Assembly (NCBI RefSeq): GCF_048820895.1
Contig: NZ_JBMERQ010000014.1
Location: forward strand, 1-64,000
DNA length: 64,000 nt
Origin: Cribrihabitans_A neustonicus
Lineage (GTDB): Bacteria; Pseudomonadota; Alphaproteobacteria; Rhodobacterales; Rhodobacteraceae
Reading direction: 5' to 3'
Part shown: positions 1-8,726 of the stretch, piece after piece
How positions within the stretch are numbered: position 1 is the stretch's first letter
How the letters are laid out: every line of letters starts with the position of its first letter
Made by a program: the position numbers and the translations under genes
The notes under the pieces: generated by a model
Told to the model about the DNA's origin: nothing
Database searches by the model: none
The model's input: only the letters and a program-made list of their open reading frames with translations

Positions 1-2231
1 AACAAACCCCGCACAGTGACCGAAGGCGTCACGATATGCACCCGGTTGCCCATGCCCATCAGCACCGGTCCGACCTCCAGCCCGCCGCCGATGGATTTCA
101 GCAGATGGCGCGCGGTGCCCGCTGCCTCGGCATTGGCATAAACCAGCACATTGGCCTTGCCCGAAAGCCGCCCTTCAGGGAACAGCCGCTCGCGCAGATC
201 GGGGTCAAGTGCGGCATCGGTGTGCATCTCGCCCTCGTACTCAAAGTCGAGGCGGGTGCCGTCGAGGATCTCTAGCGCACCCCGCATCACCCGGCCCGAG
301 GCGCTGTCGAGATTGCCGAACTGCGAGCCGCCGCAGAGCGCGATCTTCGGCTCGATCCCGAAGCGGCGCACGTGGCGGGCAGCACCAATCACCACCTCTG
401 CCAGCTGCTGCGCGGTGGGTTCGACATGCACATGAGTGTCGGCAACAAACAGCGGACCCTGATCAAGGATCTGCAGCGACAGGGCGCCGACCGGATGCAG
501 CTCGTCCGTGGAAAGAACCTGGGCGGCATAGTTCAGATGCCAGCGGTATTCGCCGAAAGTGCCGCAGATCATGCTGTCTGCCTCGCCCCGCTGCACCATC
601 ACGGCAGCGATTGCGGTGCTGTTGGTGCGCAGGATGGCGCGGGCCAGATCCGGGGTCACGCCGCGGCGGCGCATCAGCTGGTGGTAGCTCTGCCAGTAGT
701 CACGGTAGCGCGGGTCGTTTTCCGGGTTCACCAGCTCGAACTCGGTGCCTGCGCGGATGCTGAGACCCTCCCGCTCCAGCCGCGCTTCCACCACGTCCGG
801 GCGGCCGATCAGCACCGGCCGGCTGCTGCCTTCCTCGACCATGGCCTGGGTCGCGCGCAGCACGCGTTCATCCTCGCCTTCGGCAAAGACGATGCGGCGG
901 GCGGCACTGCGCGAGGCGTCAAACACCCGGCGCATGATGCTGTAGGAGCGGAAGGCCTCGCCCTGAAGCCGGTTGCGGTAGTCTTCCAGATCCAGCTGCC
1001 GCGTTGCGGCGCCAGAGTCCATGGCGGCGCGGGCAACTGCGGTGGCGATGGTGGGCAGCAGGCGGGGATCAAAGGGCTTGGGGATCAGATACTCCGGCCC
1101 GAAGGACAAGCGTTCACCCCGGTAGGCCTCGCCCACCTCGGCTGAAGTAGTCGCGCGCGCAAGCCCGGCGATGGCCTCCACGCAGGCCAGCTTCATCGCA
1201 TCGTTGATCTCGGTCGCCCCGGCATCCAGCGCGCCGCGGAAGATGAAGGGGAAACACAGGACGTTGTTGACCTGGTTCGGATAGTCGCTGCGTCCGGTGG
1301 CGATCAGCGCGCCGGGAGCCGCGGCGCGGGCTTCCTCCGGCATGATTTCGGGCGTCGGGTTGGCAAGCGCGAAGATAATTGGATCTTTTGCCATCCGGGC
1401 GACCATCGTCCTGGTCAGCAGCCCGGGGCCGGAGACGCCAAGGAAGACATCGGCCCCCGCCAGCGCCTCTTCAGTGGTGCGCAAATCGGTTTCGCGGGCG
1501 AATTCCTGCTTCTGCGGGTTCAGATCGCTGCGGCCCGAGTGCACCACGCCCTTGCTGTCGAGCATGGTGATATGGTGTTTCGGCACCCCCATCACCATCA
1601 GCATCTTGAGGCAGGCAATCCCAGCCGCGCCGGCGCCGAGCGCGACGACCTTGATCTCTCCGATCTCTTTCTTCGCCACGATCAGCGCATTATGCAGCGC
1701 CGCAGCCGCGACGATGGCGGTGCCGTGCTGGTCGTCGTGGAAAACCGGGATGTTCATCCGCTCGCGGCAAAGCCGCTCCACCTCGAAACAATCGGGCGCC
1801 TTGATGTCTTCGAGATTGATGGCCCCGAAAGTCGGTTCCAGCCGAGCGACCAGATCAGCCAGCTTTTCGGGGTCGGTCTCGTTCACCTCGATGTCGAAAC
1901 AATCGATGCCTGCGAATTTCTTGAACAGGACCGCCTTGCCCTCCATCACCGGCTTCGACGCCTGCGCGCCGATGTCGCCGAGTCCCAGTACTGCGGTACC
2001 GTTGGAGATCACTGCCACCAGGTTGCCTTTGGCGGTATAACGGGAAGCATCCGCCGGGGTGGCGGCGATTTCGAGGCAGGCTTCGGCTACGCCTGGGGAA
2101 TAGGCATTGGACAGGTCGCGGCCCGTCGCCATCGGCTTGGTCGCGCGGATCTCCAGCTTCCCGGGTTTCGGGTAGGCGTGATAGTCGAGCGCCTCCTGGC
2201 GCTTACTGGCGGATTTGTCGTCCAGAGCCAT
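1..2231 (-). CDS. maeB: NADP-dependent malic enzyme with C-terminal phosphotransacetylase-like domain (C-terminus cut by window edge)
   Basis: Oxidative decarboxylation of malate to pyruvate with NADPH formation, in the cytoplasm. About 743 residues are visible and the stop lies beyond the left edge; the family is usually about 750-770 aa, so only a short tail is missing. The N-terminal half has malic-enzyme motifs (SPGVAEAC, the GLGDIGAQASKPVMEGK stretch, the FHDDQHGTAI metal/substrate region) and a Rossmann GAGAAGIA. The second half resembles a phosphotransacetylase (FAEGEDERVLRA), which in MaeB proteins is regulatory rather than catalytic. ATG at 2231 is chosen because AAGGAG lies 9 nt upstream; an in-frame ATG at 2249 precedes that site. 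It follows the bhc operon on the same strand, about 110 bases after bhcD, which fits conversion of the C4 product to pyruvate and NADPH (inference). Confidence 0.95.
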   Translation of the reverse strand, partial: MALDDKSASKRQEALDYHAYPKPGKLEIRATKPMATGRDLSNAYSPGVAEACLEIAATPADASRYTAKGNLVAVISNGTAVLGLGDIGAQASKPVMEGKAVLFKKFAGIDCFDIEVNETDPEKLADLVARLEPTFGAINLEDIKAPDCFEVERLCRERMNIPVFHDDQHGTAIVAAAALHNALIVAKKEIGEIKVVALGAGAAGIACLKMLMVMGVPKHHITMLDSKGVVHSGRSDLNPQKQEFARETDLRTTEEALAGADVFLGVSGPGLLTRTMVARMAKDPIIFALANPTPEIMPEEARAAAPGALIATGRSDYPNQVNNVLCFPFIFRGALDAGATEINDAMKLACVEAIAGLARATTSAEVGEAYRGERLSFGPEYLIPKPFDPRLLPTIATAVARAAMDSGAATRQLDLEDYRNRLQGEAFRSYSIMRRVFDASRSAARRIVFAEGEDERVLRATQAMVEEGSSRPVLIGRPDVVEARLEREGLSIRAGTEFELVNPENDPRYRDYWQSYHQLMRRRGVTPDLARAILRTNSTAIAAVMVQRGEADSMICGTFGEYRWHLNYAAQVLSTDELHPVGALSLQILDQGPLFVADTHVHVEPTAQQLAEVVIGAARHVRRFGIEPKIALCGGSQFGNLDSASGRVMRGALEILDGTRLDFEYEGEMHTDAALDPDLRERLFPEGRLSGKANVLVYANAEAAGTARHLLKSIGGGLEVGPVLMGMGNRVHIVTPSVTVRGL

Positions 2232-2343
2232 CTTGGGTTTCTCCTTCATGACGGCATGAAAAGGGCCCCGCACAGATGCGCGCGAGGCCCCGGCCGGTGC
2301 GGCGCACCGGGTTCTTTCGTGTCTCGGGGCGGAACCTGCGGGT

Positions 2344-3309
2344 TCAGAAATCCACTTCGATGGCGACTCCGGCCGCAATGGCGCGCTCCACCACGGCGCC
2401 GGCCACTGCAAGATCCTGGAGCCCAACTCCGGTGCCATCGAACAGGGTGATCTCCTCCGCACTGGTCCGGCCCGGATGGTCGCCGTTGATCACCGCACCG
2501 ATCTCATTGATCTGGCTTTCCTGGATCAGTCCCTGCGCAATCGCGTGCTGGCATTCGCCTATGCTGACCGATTGGGCAATTTCGTCGGTGAAGACGGTGG
2601 CGCGCGCGACCAGCGCCGCCTCGACCTCCTGCTTGCCCTTGGTGTCGGTCCCCATGCAGGCGATGTGGGTCGGGCCCTGCACGTGCTTGTCCAGCAGGAT
2701 CGGATCGAAGCTGGAGGTGATCGAGATAATCACATCGGCCTCGGCCCCCAGCCGGTCGAGCTCTACCGCTTCGAACGGCAAGCCGGCTTCCTTGGCCACA
2801 TCTTCCAAGCGGGACAGCATTTCGGGGTGCAGGTTCCAGCCAATCACCTTTTCAAACTTGCGCTGCTCCAAAGCGGCGCGCAGCTGGAAGGCGGACTGGT
2901 GGCCAGCGCCAATCATGCCGATCACCTTGGCGTCCTGGGGTGCGAGATGCGCTATCGACACGGCCGAGGCGGCGGCGGTGCGCAGTGCAGTCAGGAGATT
3001 GCCGCCCACCACGGCGCGGCATTTGCCCGTGTCCGCGTCGAACAGAAAGACGGTGGACTGGTGGTTGGTCAGCCCCTTGGCCTCGTTTCCCGGCCAGTAG
3101 CCGCCGGACTTCAGCCCAAGGTTCAGCGCGTCGCGGTCAAAGCCGGATTTGAAGCCGTAAAGCGCATCGGCATGACCGATCGCTTCGCGGATCACTGGGA
3201 AGTTGTAGGCCGAGCGCTTGGACATCGAAGCAAAGACCTTCTCGACCGCGTCGAATGCGTCCTTGCGGCTGACCAGATCCGCGATGGCCTTTTCGGGCAC
3301 AATATACAT
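2344..3309 (-). CDS. bhcD: Iminosuccinate reductase of the beta-hydroxyaspartate cycle (ornithine cyclodeaminase fold)
   Basis: Last enzyme of the beta-hydroxyaspartate cycle (BHAC): it reduces iminosuccinate to aspartate, regenerating the amino donor for BhcA. The 321-aa protein belongs to the ornithine cyclodeaminase/mu-crystallin family, with the substrate-side stretch LGLKSGGYWPGN near residues 84-95 and a Rossmann loop (IGMIGAGHQS) near 150. Alone it would be called ornithine cyclodeaminase; position in bhcABCD with divergent bhcR decides the call. ATG at 3309 has a strong GAGGAG about 9 nt upstream. About 70 bases separate it from bhcC, so it is probably in the same transcript. Confidence 0.93.
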   Translation of the reverse strand: MYIVPEKAIADLVSRKDAFDAVEKVFASMSKRSAYNFPVIREAIGHADALYGFKSGFDRDALNLGLKSGGYWPGNEAKGLTNHQSTVFLFDADTGKCRAVVGGNLLTALRTAAASAVSIAHLAPQDAKVIGMIGAGHQSAFQLRAALEQRKFEKVIGWNLHPEMLSRLEDVAKEAGLPFEAVELDRLGAEADVIISITSSFDPILLDKHVQGPTHIACMGTDTKGKQEVEAALVARATVFTDEIAQSVSIGECQHAIAQGLIQESQINEIGAVINGDHPGRTSAEEITLFDGTGVGLQDLAVAGAVVERAIAAGVAIEVDF

Positions 3310-3379
3310 TGTTGCTTCTCCTCAGGAAAAAAGCCGGCGGAGGGCGGCATGCGCACCTCCGCCAGTTCGGGGATCGTTC

Positions 3380-4543
3380 TCAGTAAGCCTTGCCGCGGGC
3401 CGAAACCGGCCAAACGGTTTCGACCTTGCCGTTCCGCACACCGACGTACCAGTCGTGCACATTGGCGGTCGGGTCGCAGTGGCCCGGCACCAGCTTCAGC
3501 TTCTCACCGACCTTCAAGACGCCATCGGGGTCGGAAATCACGCCATGCTCGTCCGAGCACTTGACGTATTCCACGTCGTCGCGGCCGAAAATGACGGGCA
3601 GCCCGCTGTCCACCGACTGCGCTTTCAGCCCGGCGTCGCAGATCGCCTTGTCGGCCTTGGCATGGCTCATCACCTGGGTGAGGATGAAGAAGGCGTTTTC
3701 CCATTCGCCCTGGTCGATGCGGTTGCCGTCCTTGTCGAGGATGCGGCCATAGTCCGCGTCCATGAAGGCGTAGGAGCCGCATTGGAGCTCATTGTAAACG
3801 CCCGAGTTCGACTCGAAGTAATATGAGCCGGTGCCGCCGCCGGAAACCAGTTCGCACTCGATGCCTTCGGCCTTCAGCCCATCCACCGCGTCCTTAACCT
3901 GGGCGATGGCGATGTCCAGCTTGGCCTTGCGGTCCTCGTAGCTGTCCATGTGCTGCATCGCACCCTGGTAGGCCTGGATGCCGCTGAACTTGAGGTTATC
4001 CGCAGCCTGCACGGCCTTGGCGATCTCCACCACGGCATCGGTCGTGGTCACACCGCAGCGGCCCGCGCCGCAGTCGATCTCGACGAAGACCTCCAGCTCG
4101 GTGCCGTGCTTTTTTGCCGCCGCCGACAGGTCCGCGACGTTGCCGATGTCATCGACACAGACAATTGTGCGCGCGCCGTGCTTGGGCAGCTGTGCCAGGC
4201 GGTCGATCTTCAGGGGGTCGCGCACCTGGTTCGACACCAGAATGTCCTTGATACCGCCGCGTGCGAAGACCTCGGCTTCGGAGACCTTCTGGCAACAGAC
4301 GCCCACCGCGCCGCCGAGTTTCTCCTGCAGCTTGGCAACATCTACCGACTTATGCATCTTTCCGTGCACCCGGTGGCGCATGCCGTGGGCCTTGGCGTAA
4401 TCGCCCATCTTTTTGATGTTGCGCTCCAGCGCGTCCAGATCGAGCACCAGCGCAGGGGTCTGGATATCGGCCTCGTCCATACCCGGGACAGCCGGGACGT
4501 CATAGCCCACGGTGAGTTCGTCGAAATTGGTCTGTGCGTTCAT
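3380..4543 (-). CDS. bhcC: beta-Hydroxyaspartate aldolase (D-threonine aldolase-like PLP enzyme)
   Basis: Condenses glyoxylate with glycine to (2R,3S)-beta-hydroxyaspartate, the carbon-carbon bond-forming step of the BHAC. The 387-aa protein is a fold-III PLP enzyme of the alanine racemase/D-threonine aldolase type. It opens with the DIQTPALVLDLDALERNIKKM region. The probable PLP lysine is in RVHGKMHKS, and a metal-site CDAGLKAQSVDSGLP and a PGHCDPTAN stretch lie near the C-terminus. I use ATG at 4543 (GGGGAA about 8 nt upstream) rather than a TTG at 4558. It starts 18 bases after the bhcB stop. Confidence 0.93.
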   Translation of the reverse strand: MNAQTNFDELTVGYDVPAVPGMDEADIQTPALVLDLDALERNIKKMGDYAKAHGMRHRVHGKMHKSVDVAKLQEKLGGAVGVCCQKVSEAEVFARGGIKDILVSNQVRDPLKIDRLAQLPKHGARTIVCVDDIGNVADLSAAAKKHGTELEVFVEIDCGAGRCGVTTTDAVVEIAKAVQAADNLKFSGIQAYQGAMQHMDSYEDRKAKLDIAIAQVKDAVDGLKAEGIECELVSGGGTGSYYFESNSGVYNELQCGSYAFMDADYGRILDKDGNRIDQGEWENAFFILTQVMSHAKADKAICDAGLKAQSVDSGLPVIFGRDDVEYVKCSDEHGVISDPDGVLKVGEKLKLVPGHCDPTANVHDWYVGVRNGKVETVWPVSARGKAY

Positions 4544-4560
4544 TGTCTTGTTCCCCAAAG

Positions 4561-5514
4561 TCAGCTGTTCATCCAGGGCAGCTTGTCGAGATCGACATTA
4601 CCGCCGGTGATGATCACGCCCACGCGTTTGCCCGCGAAGGCTTCCTTGTTTTTCAAAATGGTGGCGAGCGGCACCGCCGAGGATGGCTCCATCACCACCC
4701 GCAGGTGCTTCCAGATCAGCTTCATTGCGTCGATGATTTCGGCATCGGATGCGGTGTAGATCTCGCTCACGTGATTGGAAACGAAATGCCAGGTCAGGTC
4801 CTTCAGCGGCACCAGGAGGCCATCGGCAATGGTCTTGGGCGCATCATCGGCGATGATGTAGCCCGCCTTGAAGCTGCGGTAGGCGTCATCGGCCTGCTCG
4901 GGCTCCGCGGCGATCACCTGGGTCTCCGGCGCCAGCGTCGCAAGGGTCAGGCAGGTGCCCGAGATCATGCCGCCGCCGCCAATGGGCGCCACCACCATGT
5001 CGAGCCCGCCCGTTTGTTCCACCAGTTCCTTGGAGCAGGTCCCCTGCCCCGCGATCACCCGCGGGTCGTTGTAGGGATGCACAAAGTCGCCGCCGGTCTC
5101 TGCCTGCACCCGGGCAAAGGTCTCCTCGCGGGAGGAAGTGGACGGCTCGCATTCGGTGATCACGCCGCCATAGCGGCGGACTGTATCCTTCTTGGCTTGC
5201 GGAGCGGTGCGCGGCATCACCACGTTACAAGGAATACCGCGCAGCATCGCCGCGTAGCTGAGGCAGGATGCGTGGTTGCCCGAGGAATGCGTCGCCACGC
5301 CTTTCTTAGCCTGTTCGTCGTCCAGCCCGAACACCGCGTTGGTGGCGCCGCGCACCTTGAAGGCGCCCGGCTCCTGGAAGTTTTCGCATTTGAAAAACAA
5401 CTGACAGCCTGCCAGCTCGTTGAGGTAGTCCGAGGTGCGCACCGGAGTACGGCGGATATGCGGTTTGATGCGCTCATGCGCGGCCAGCATGTCCTCGTAT
5501 GTCGGTATCTGCAT
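4561..5514 (-). CDS. bhcB: beta-Hydroxyaspartate dehydratase (threonine dehydratase-like PLP enzyme)
   Basis: Dehydrates beta-hydroxyaspartate to iminosuccinate, the substrate of BhcD. The protein is a fold-II PLP enzyme of the serine/threonine dehydratase family, with the PLP-lysine motif GAFKVRGATNAV, the substrate loop HSSGNHA, and the phosphate-binding GGGGMISG. Two starts are possible: ATG at 5529, overlapping the bhcA stop (TAATG), or ATG at 5514 with AAGGA 7 nt upstream. The second gives the usual MQIPTYEDML N-terminus and is preferred. A generic threonine ammonia-lyase annotation would miss its role; the gene context fixes it. Confidence 0.93.
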   Translation of the reverse strand: MQIPTYEDMLAAHERIKPHIRRTPVRTSDYLNELAGCQLFFKCENFQEPGAFKVRGATNAVFGLDDEQAKKGVATHSSGNHASCLSYAAMLRGIPCNVVMPRTAPQAKKDTVRRYGGVITECEPSTSSREETFARVQAETGGDFVHPYNDPRVIAGQGTCSKELVEQTGGLDMVVAPIGGGGMISGTCLTLATLAPETQVIAAEPEQADDAYRSFKAGYIIADDAPKTIADGLLVPLKDLTWHFVSNHVSEIYTASDAEIIDAMKLIWKHLRVVMEPSSAVPLATILKNKEAFAGKRVGVIITGGNVDLDKLPWMNS

Positions 5515-5528
5515 GGCGTTATCCTTCA

Positions 5529-6719
5529 TTACGCGGCGGCCTTCGTGCTGGCGCCGCTGTTGCCGCGGTAATAGTCCTGCGCCGCCGCCACTCCGGAGCC
5601 CAGGGTGATGCCGATGCCGAGATCGGCCATCACCATCTCCGCGGTGGCGATGCCCGAGAGCGCCATCACGTCGGTGAGGCTGCCCAAGTGCCCGATGCGG
5701 AACACCTTTCCGGCGACCTCTCCAAGGCCAGTGCCGAAAGCGACGCCGTATTTCTCGGCCGCGAGGCTCACGAACTTGTTGGCGTCAAAGCCCTCAGGCG
5801 TGCGGATCGCGCTGACGCTGTCGGAGTAGACGTCGGGCGATACGGCGCAAAGCTCCAGCCCCCAGGCCTTGACCGCGGCGCGCACGCCTTCGGCAATCCG
5901 GTGGTGGCGGGCAAAAACGTTCTCCAGCCCCTCCTCCAGCAGCATATCACAGCTGAGCTTAAGTCCGTTCAGCAAACCGACCGCGGGGGTATAGGGGTAG
6001 GCGCTGTTCTCGTAAGACTTGCCCATATCGCGAATGTCGAAGAAGGTGCGCGGAAGGGTCGCGCCGGCCACTGCCTGCATCGCCTTGGGCGAGAAGCCCA
6101 CAATAGCAAGGCCCGGCGGCAGCATGAAACCCTTCTGCGAGCCGGTGACGGCGATATCGACGCCCCACTCGTCCATGCGGAAGTCCATCGAGGCGATCGA
6201 GGAGACGCCATCGACAAACAGCAGCGCCGGGTGGCCGGCCGCGTCGAGCGCGCGGCGGACAGCAGCGATGTCGGATTTGACGCCGGTTGCGGTCTCGTTA
6301 TGGGTCGCCAGAACCACCTTGATTTCGTGGGATTTGTCGGCAGTCAGGATTTCCTCATAGCGGTCGGCCGGAATGCCCGTACCCCAGGGGGTTTCGACCA
6401 CCTGTACGTCCAGCCCGTGACGCTGGCACATGTCGATCCAGCGGTGGCTGAACATGCCGTTGCGCGCCGCCAGTACTTTGTCGCCGGCGCAGAGCGTGTT
6501 AGTGATTGCCGTCTCCCAGCCGCCGGTGCCTGTGGAGGGGAAAATGAAGATTGCCGCCTCTTCACTCTTCAGCACCTTCTTAACGCCGGCCAGCGCCGGG
6601 TGCAGAATCTGCCCGAACAGTGGCGAGCGATGGTCCAGCGTCGGCATGTCCACTGCTTTGCGCAGGACTTCGGGCATATTGGTCGGGCCGGGGATGAAAA
6701 CCGGGTTCTGAAAGCTCAT
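5529..6719 (-). CDS. bhcA: L-aspartate:glyoxylate aminotransferase of the beta-hydroxyaspartate cycle
   Basis: First BHAC enzyme: transfers the amino group of aspartate to glyoxylate, giving glycine and oxaloacetate. The 396-aa fold-I PLP aminotransferase is of the serine-glyoxylate/alanine-glyoxylate class. It begins with the PVFIPGPTNMPE signature, has DGVSSIASMDFRMDEW around the PLP-binding aspartate, and the Schiff-base lysine is in TGSQKGFMLPPG. ATG at 6719 has AGGAGGG about 7 nt upstream; an upstream in-frame ATG at 6749 has no such site. It heads the bhcABCD transcript from an AT-rich promoter shared with divergent bhcR. Confidence 0.94.
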   Translation of the reverse strand: MSFQNPVFIPGPTNMPEVLRKAVDMPTLDHRSPLFGQILHPALAGVKKVLKSEEAAIFIFPSTGTGGWETAITNTLCAGDKVLAARNGMFSHRWIDMCQRHGLDVQVVETPWGTGIPADRYEEILTADKSHEIKVVLATHNETATGVKSDIAAVRRALDAAGHPALLFVDGVSSIASMDFRMDEWGVDIAVTGSQKGFMLPPGLAIVGFSPKAMQAVAGATLPRTFFDIRDMGKSYENSAYPYTPAVGLLNGLKLSCDMLLEEGLENVFARHHRIAEGVRAAVKAWGLELCAVSPDVYSDSVSAIRTPEGFDANKFVSLAAEKYGVAFGTGLGEVAGKVFRIGHLGSLTDVMALSGIATAEMVMADLGIGITLGSGVAAAQDYYRGNSGASTKAAA

Positions 6720-6782
6720 TGCGCACCCTCCTGTGGCTGTTTCATTCACTCTATACCCAACCCGCGCGCGGAGAAATTTTTT

Positions 6783-6797
6783 TGAAAAAATATTTCA
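6783..6797. promoter_or_regulatory. Candidate BhcR operator: 15-bp near-palindrome in the bhcA/bhcR intergenic region
   Basis: TGAAAAAATATTTCA has 6 of 7 base pairs matching about its centre. It lies in the strikingly AT-rich 198-base gap between the starts of bhcA (6719) and bhcR (6918). IclR regulators bind short palindromes in such divergent promoters. The assignment to BhcR is inference. Confidence 0.35.
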
Positions 6798-6917
6798 CAA
6801 ACATAGAATTTGCGTAATTATTTAGGCATAACAGTTACTTATGTTTTTTCACTGTACAGAAGCGATTTTCATCAATATCCATAAGCAGCTTATCGTTTTC
6901 CTCGTGGAGGCCTGGAA

Positions 6918-7751
6918 ATGCCGCAGCCGCCCCGCCGCAAGGGCCGCCCGAAAAACTTCGATTCCACCACCCGCCCGGCCACCATTCAGGCGCTGGACCG
7001 GGCGCTCGATGTGCTGGACGCGCTCGCAGGCGCCAGTGGCATGACGCTCACTCAGATATCGGAGAACTTAGCCCAATCCCCGGCGACGATGTACCGCGTG
7101 CTGGCAACGCTGGAAGCGCGGCAGATCGTCGAAATGGAGCCGCAGACTCAGACCTGGCACATAGGCCCAATGGCCTTCCGGCTCGGCTCCGCCTTCCTGC
7201 GCCGCTCCAGCGTGATCGAACGGGCGCGGCCGGTGATGCGCGAGCTGATGGAGGCTACCGGCGAGACCTCGAACCTCGGTATTGAGAGCGGCAGCGACGT
7301 GATGTTCGTAAGCCAGGTGGAAACGCATGAATCGATCCGCGCCTTCTTCCCGCCCGGCACCACCTCCCCGATGCACGCCTCGGGCATCGGCAAGGCGCTG
7401 CTCAGCTGTTTTGCCGAGGACCAGCTCACCCGCTTCCTGCGCGGCCGCGAGCTGAAAGAGTTCACCGCCAAGACGCTGACCTCTCCGGAAGCGCTGCGCG
7501 CCGACCTGGCGCAGATCCGCAGCCGCGGCTGGTCTTTCGATGACGAGGAGAAAGCGCCTGGTATGCGCTGTGTGGCGGCTCCGGTCTACGGCATGCAAGG
7601 CGAAGTGCTGGCGGGCATTTCCGTTTCCGGCCCCTCGGCGCGGATGCCCGATGCCCGCATCAGCGAAATCGGCGCCCTGGTGAAGGGCGCCGCGCAAAAA
7701 CTGTCTTTCGGTCTGGGAGCGCCGCTGGCAAAGTACGGCCCGCCCGGTTGA
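6918..7751 (+). CDS. bhcR: IclR-family transcriptional regulator of the beta-hydroxyaspartate cycle
   Basis: A 277-aa IclR protein divergent from bhcA. The N-terminal winged helix-turn-helix covers about residues 22-85 (RALDVLDALAGASG, then LTQISENLAQSPATMYRVLATLE). It is followed by an IclR effector domain with the usual SPMHASGIGKALLS and GMRCVAAPVYGMQGEVLAGISVSG blocks. In characterised BHAC clusters the divergent IclR gene bhcR controls the operon in response to glyoxylate; this is carried over by position and family. ATG at 6918 has GGAGG 9 nt upstream. It converges with the ureidoglycine aminohydrolase gene, 18 bases apart. Confidence 0.92.
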   Translation: MPQPPRRKGRPKNFDSTTRPATIQALDRALDVLDALAGASGMTLTQISENLAQSPATMYRVLATLEARQIVEMEPQTQTWHIGPMAFRLGSAFLRRSSVIERARPVMRELMEATGETSNLGIESGSDVMFVSQVETHESIRAFFPPGTTSPMHASGIGKALLSCFAEDQLTRFLRGRELKEFTAKTLTSPEALRADLAQIRSRGWSFDDEEKAPGMRCVAAPVYGMQGEVLAGISVSGPSARMPDARISEIGALVKGAAQKLSFGLGAPLAKYGPPG

Positions 7752-7769
7752 AGACCGGGTGAAGCCGCC

Positions 7770-8600
7770 TTAGCGCTGCGGCGCCAGCGGCATATGCCGG
7801 TTCACGTCCTTGTAAAGCAGGTAGCGGAACTTACCCGGCCCGCCTGCATAGCAGGCCTGCGGGCAGAAGGCGCGCAGCCACATGTAATCACCCGCCTCAA
7901 CCTCGACCCAGTCCTGGTTGAGGCGGTAGACCGCCTTGCCTTCCAAAACGTAAAGCCCGTGCTCCATCACGTGGGTCTCGGCGAAGGGGATCACCGCGCC
8001 CGGCTCGAAAGTCACGATGGTCACATGCATGTCGTGGCGCAGGTCGTTCGGGTCGACAAAGCGTGTAGTCGCCCATTTGCCCTCGGTGCCCGGCATCGGG
8101 CTCGGATCAATGCTGCTTTCGTTCGTGACGAAGGCTTCCGGCATCTCCAGCCCTGCTACCGCCTGATAGGCCTTGCGGATCCAGTGAAACCGGACCGGCG
8201 CAGGGCTGTTGTTGTGCAGCGCCCATTCCGCCTGCGGCGGCAGGTAGGCATAGCCGCCCTCTTCCATCTCATGCGCGGTGCCGTCGATGATCAGCGTCAT
8301 GCTGCCGCTCACCACGAACAGCACAGCCTCGGTGCCCGGCTCGGTCTCGGGGCGGCTGCTTCCCCCGCCCGGCTGCACCTCAGCGATATATTGCGAGAAG
8401 GTCTCGGCAAAGCCCGACAGCGGCCGGGACAGCACCCAGAAGCGCGCCTTGTCCCAGAACGGCAGGAGGCTTGCGACGATGTCGCTCATGGTGCCTTTGG
8501 GTATCACCGCATAGGCTTCGGTGAACATGGCGCGGTCGGTGAGCAGCTGCGTTTGCGGCGGCAGGCCGCCTTCCGGAGCGTAGTAGGATCGTTTGGTCAT
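7770..8600 (-). CDS. allE: (S)-ureidoglycine aminohydrolase, bicupin (purine catabolism)
   Basis: Hydrolyses (S)-ureidoglycine to (S)-ureidoglycolate and ammonia, the step before glyoxylate release in allantoate breakdown. The 276-aa protein starts TKRSYYAPEGGLPPQ, as this family does, and has two cupin domains: the first around residues 60-130 (EAVLFVVSGSMTLIIDGTAH), the second with the likely Mn ligands in the segment from FAETHVMEHGLYVLEGKAVY to GDYMWLRAFCPQ. Start at 8600 is preferred over 8663 because AAGG lies about 7 nt upstream and the family length fits. The rest of the purine route is 44 kb away in this window; here the gene sits next to the glyoxylate-assimilating bhc operon. Confidence 0.88.
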   Translation of the reverse strand: MTKRSYYAPEGGLPPQTQLLTDRAMFTEAYAVIPKGTMSDIVASLLPFWDKARFWVLSRPLSGFAETFSQYIAEVQPGGGSSRPETEPGTEAVLFVVSGSMTLIIDGTAHEMEEGGYAYLPPQAEWALHNNSPAPVRFHWIRKAYQAVAGLEMPEAFVTNESSIDPSPMPGTEGKWATTRFVDPNDLRHDMHVTIVTFEPGAVIPFAETHVMEHGLYVLEGKAVYRLNQDWVEVEAGDYMWLRAFCPQACYAGGPGKFRYLLYKDVNRHMPLAPQR

Positions 8601-8726
8601 GGCGCAGCCTTGTCTGAAATAACATGCTGCCTTCATTGATACCCGGCTTGGGGAGACAACCAACTTTTTTCCGTACCAAGAATACCTGAAGGATTGTTCT
8701 GGTTTTTTTGATATAGACTGTGCGCC

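Noticed and set aside
3380..6719. Calling bhcA serine-glyoxylate aminotransferase, bhcB threonine dehydratase and bhcC D-threonine aldolase
   Set aside because: Those names fit each protein alone, but the exact gene set and order with bhcD and divergent IclR matches the beta-hydroxyaspartate cycle.
7742..7759. Terminator between bhcR and the ureidoglycine aminohydrolase gene
   Set aside because: Only a 6-bp stem (CCCGGT/ACCGGG) with no T tract on either strand.
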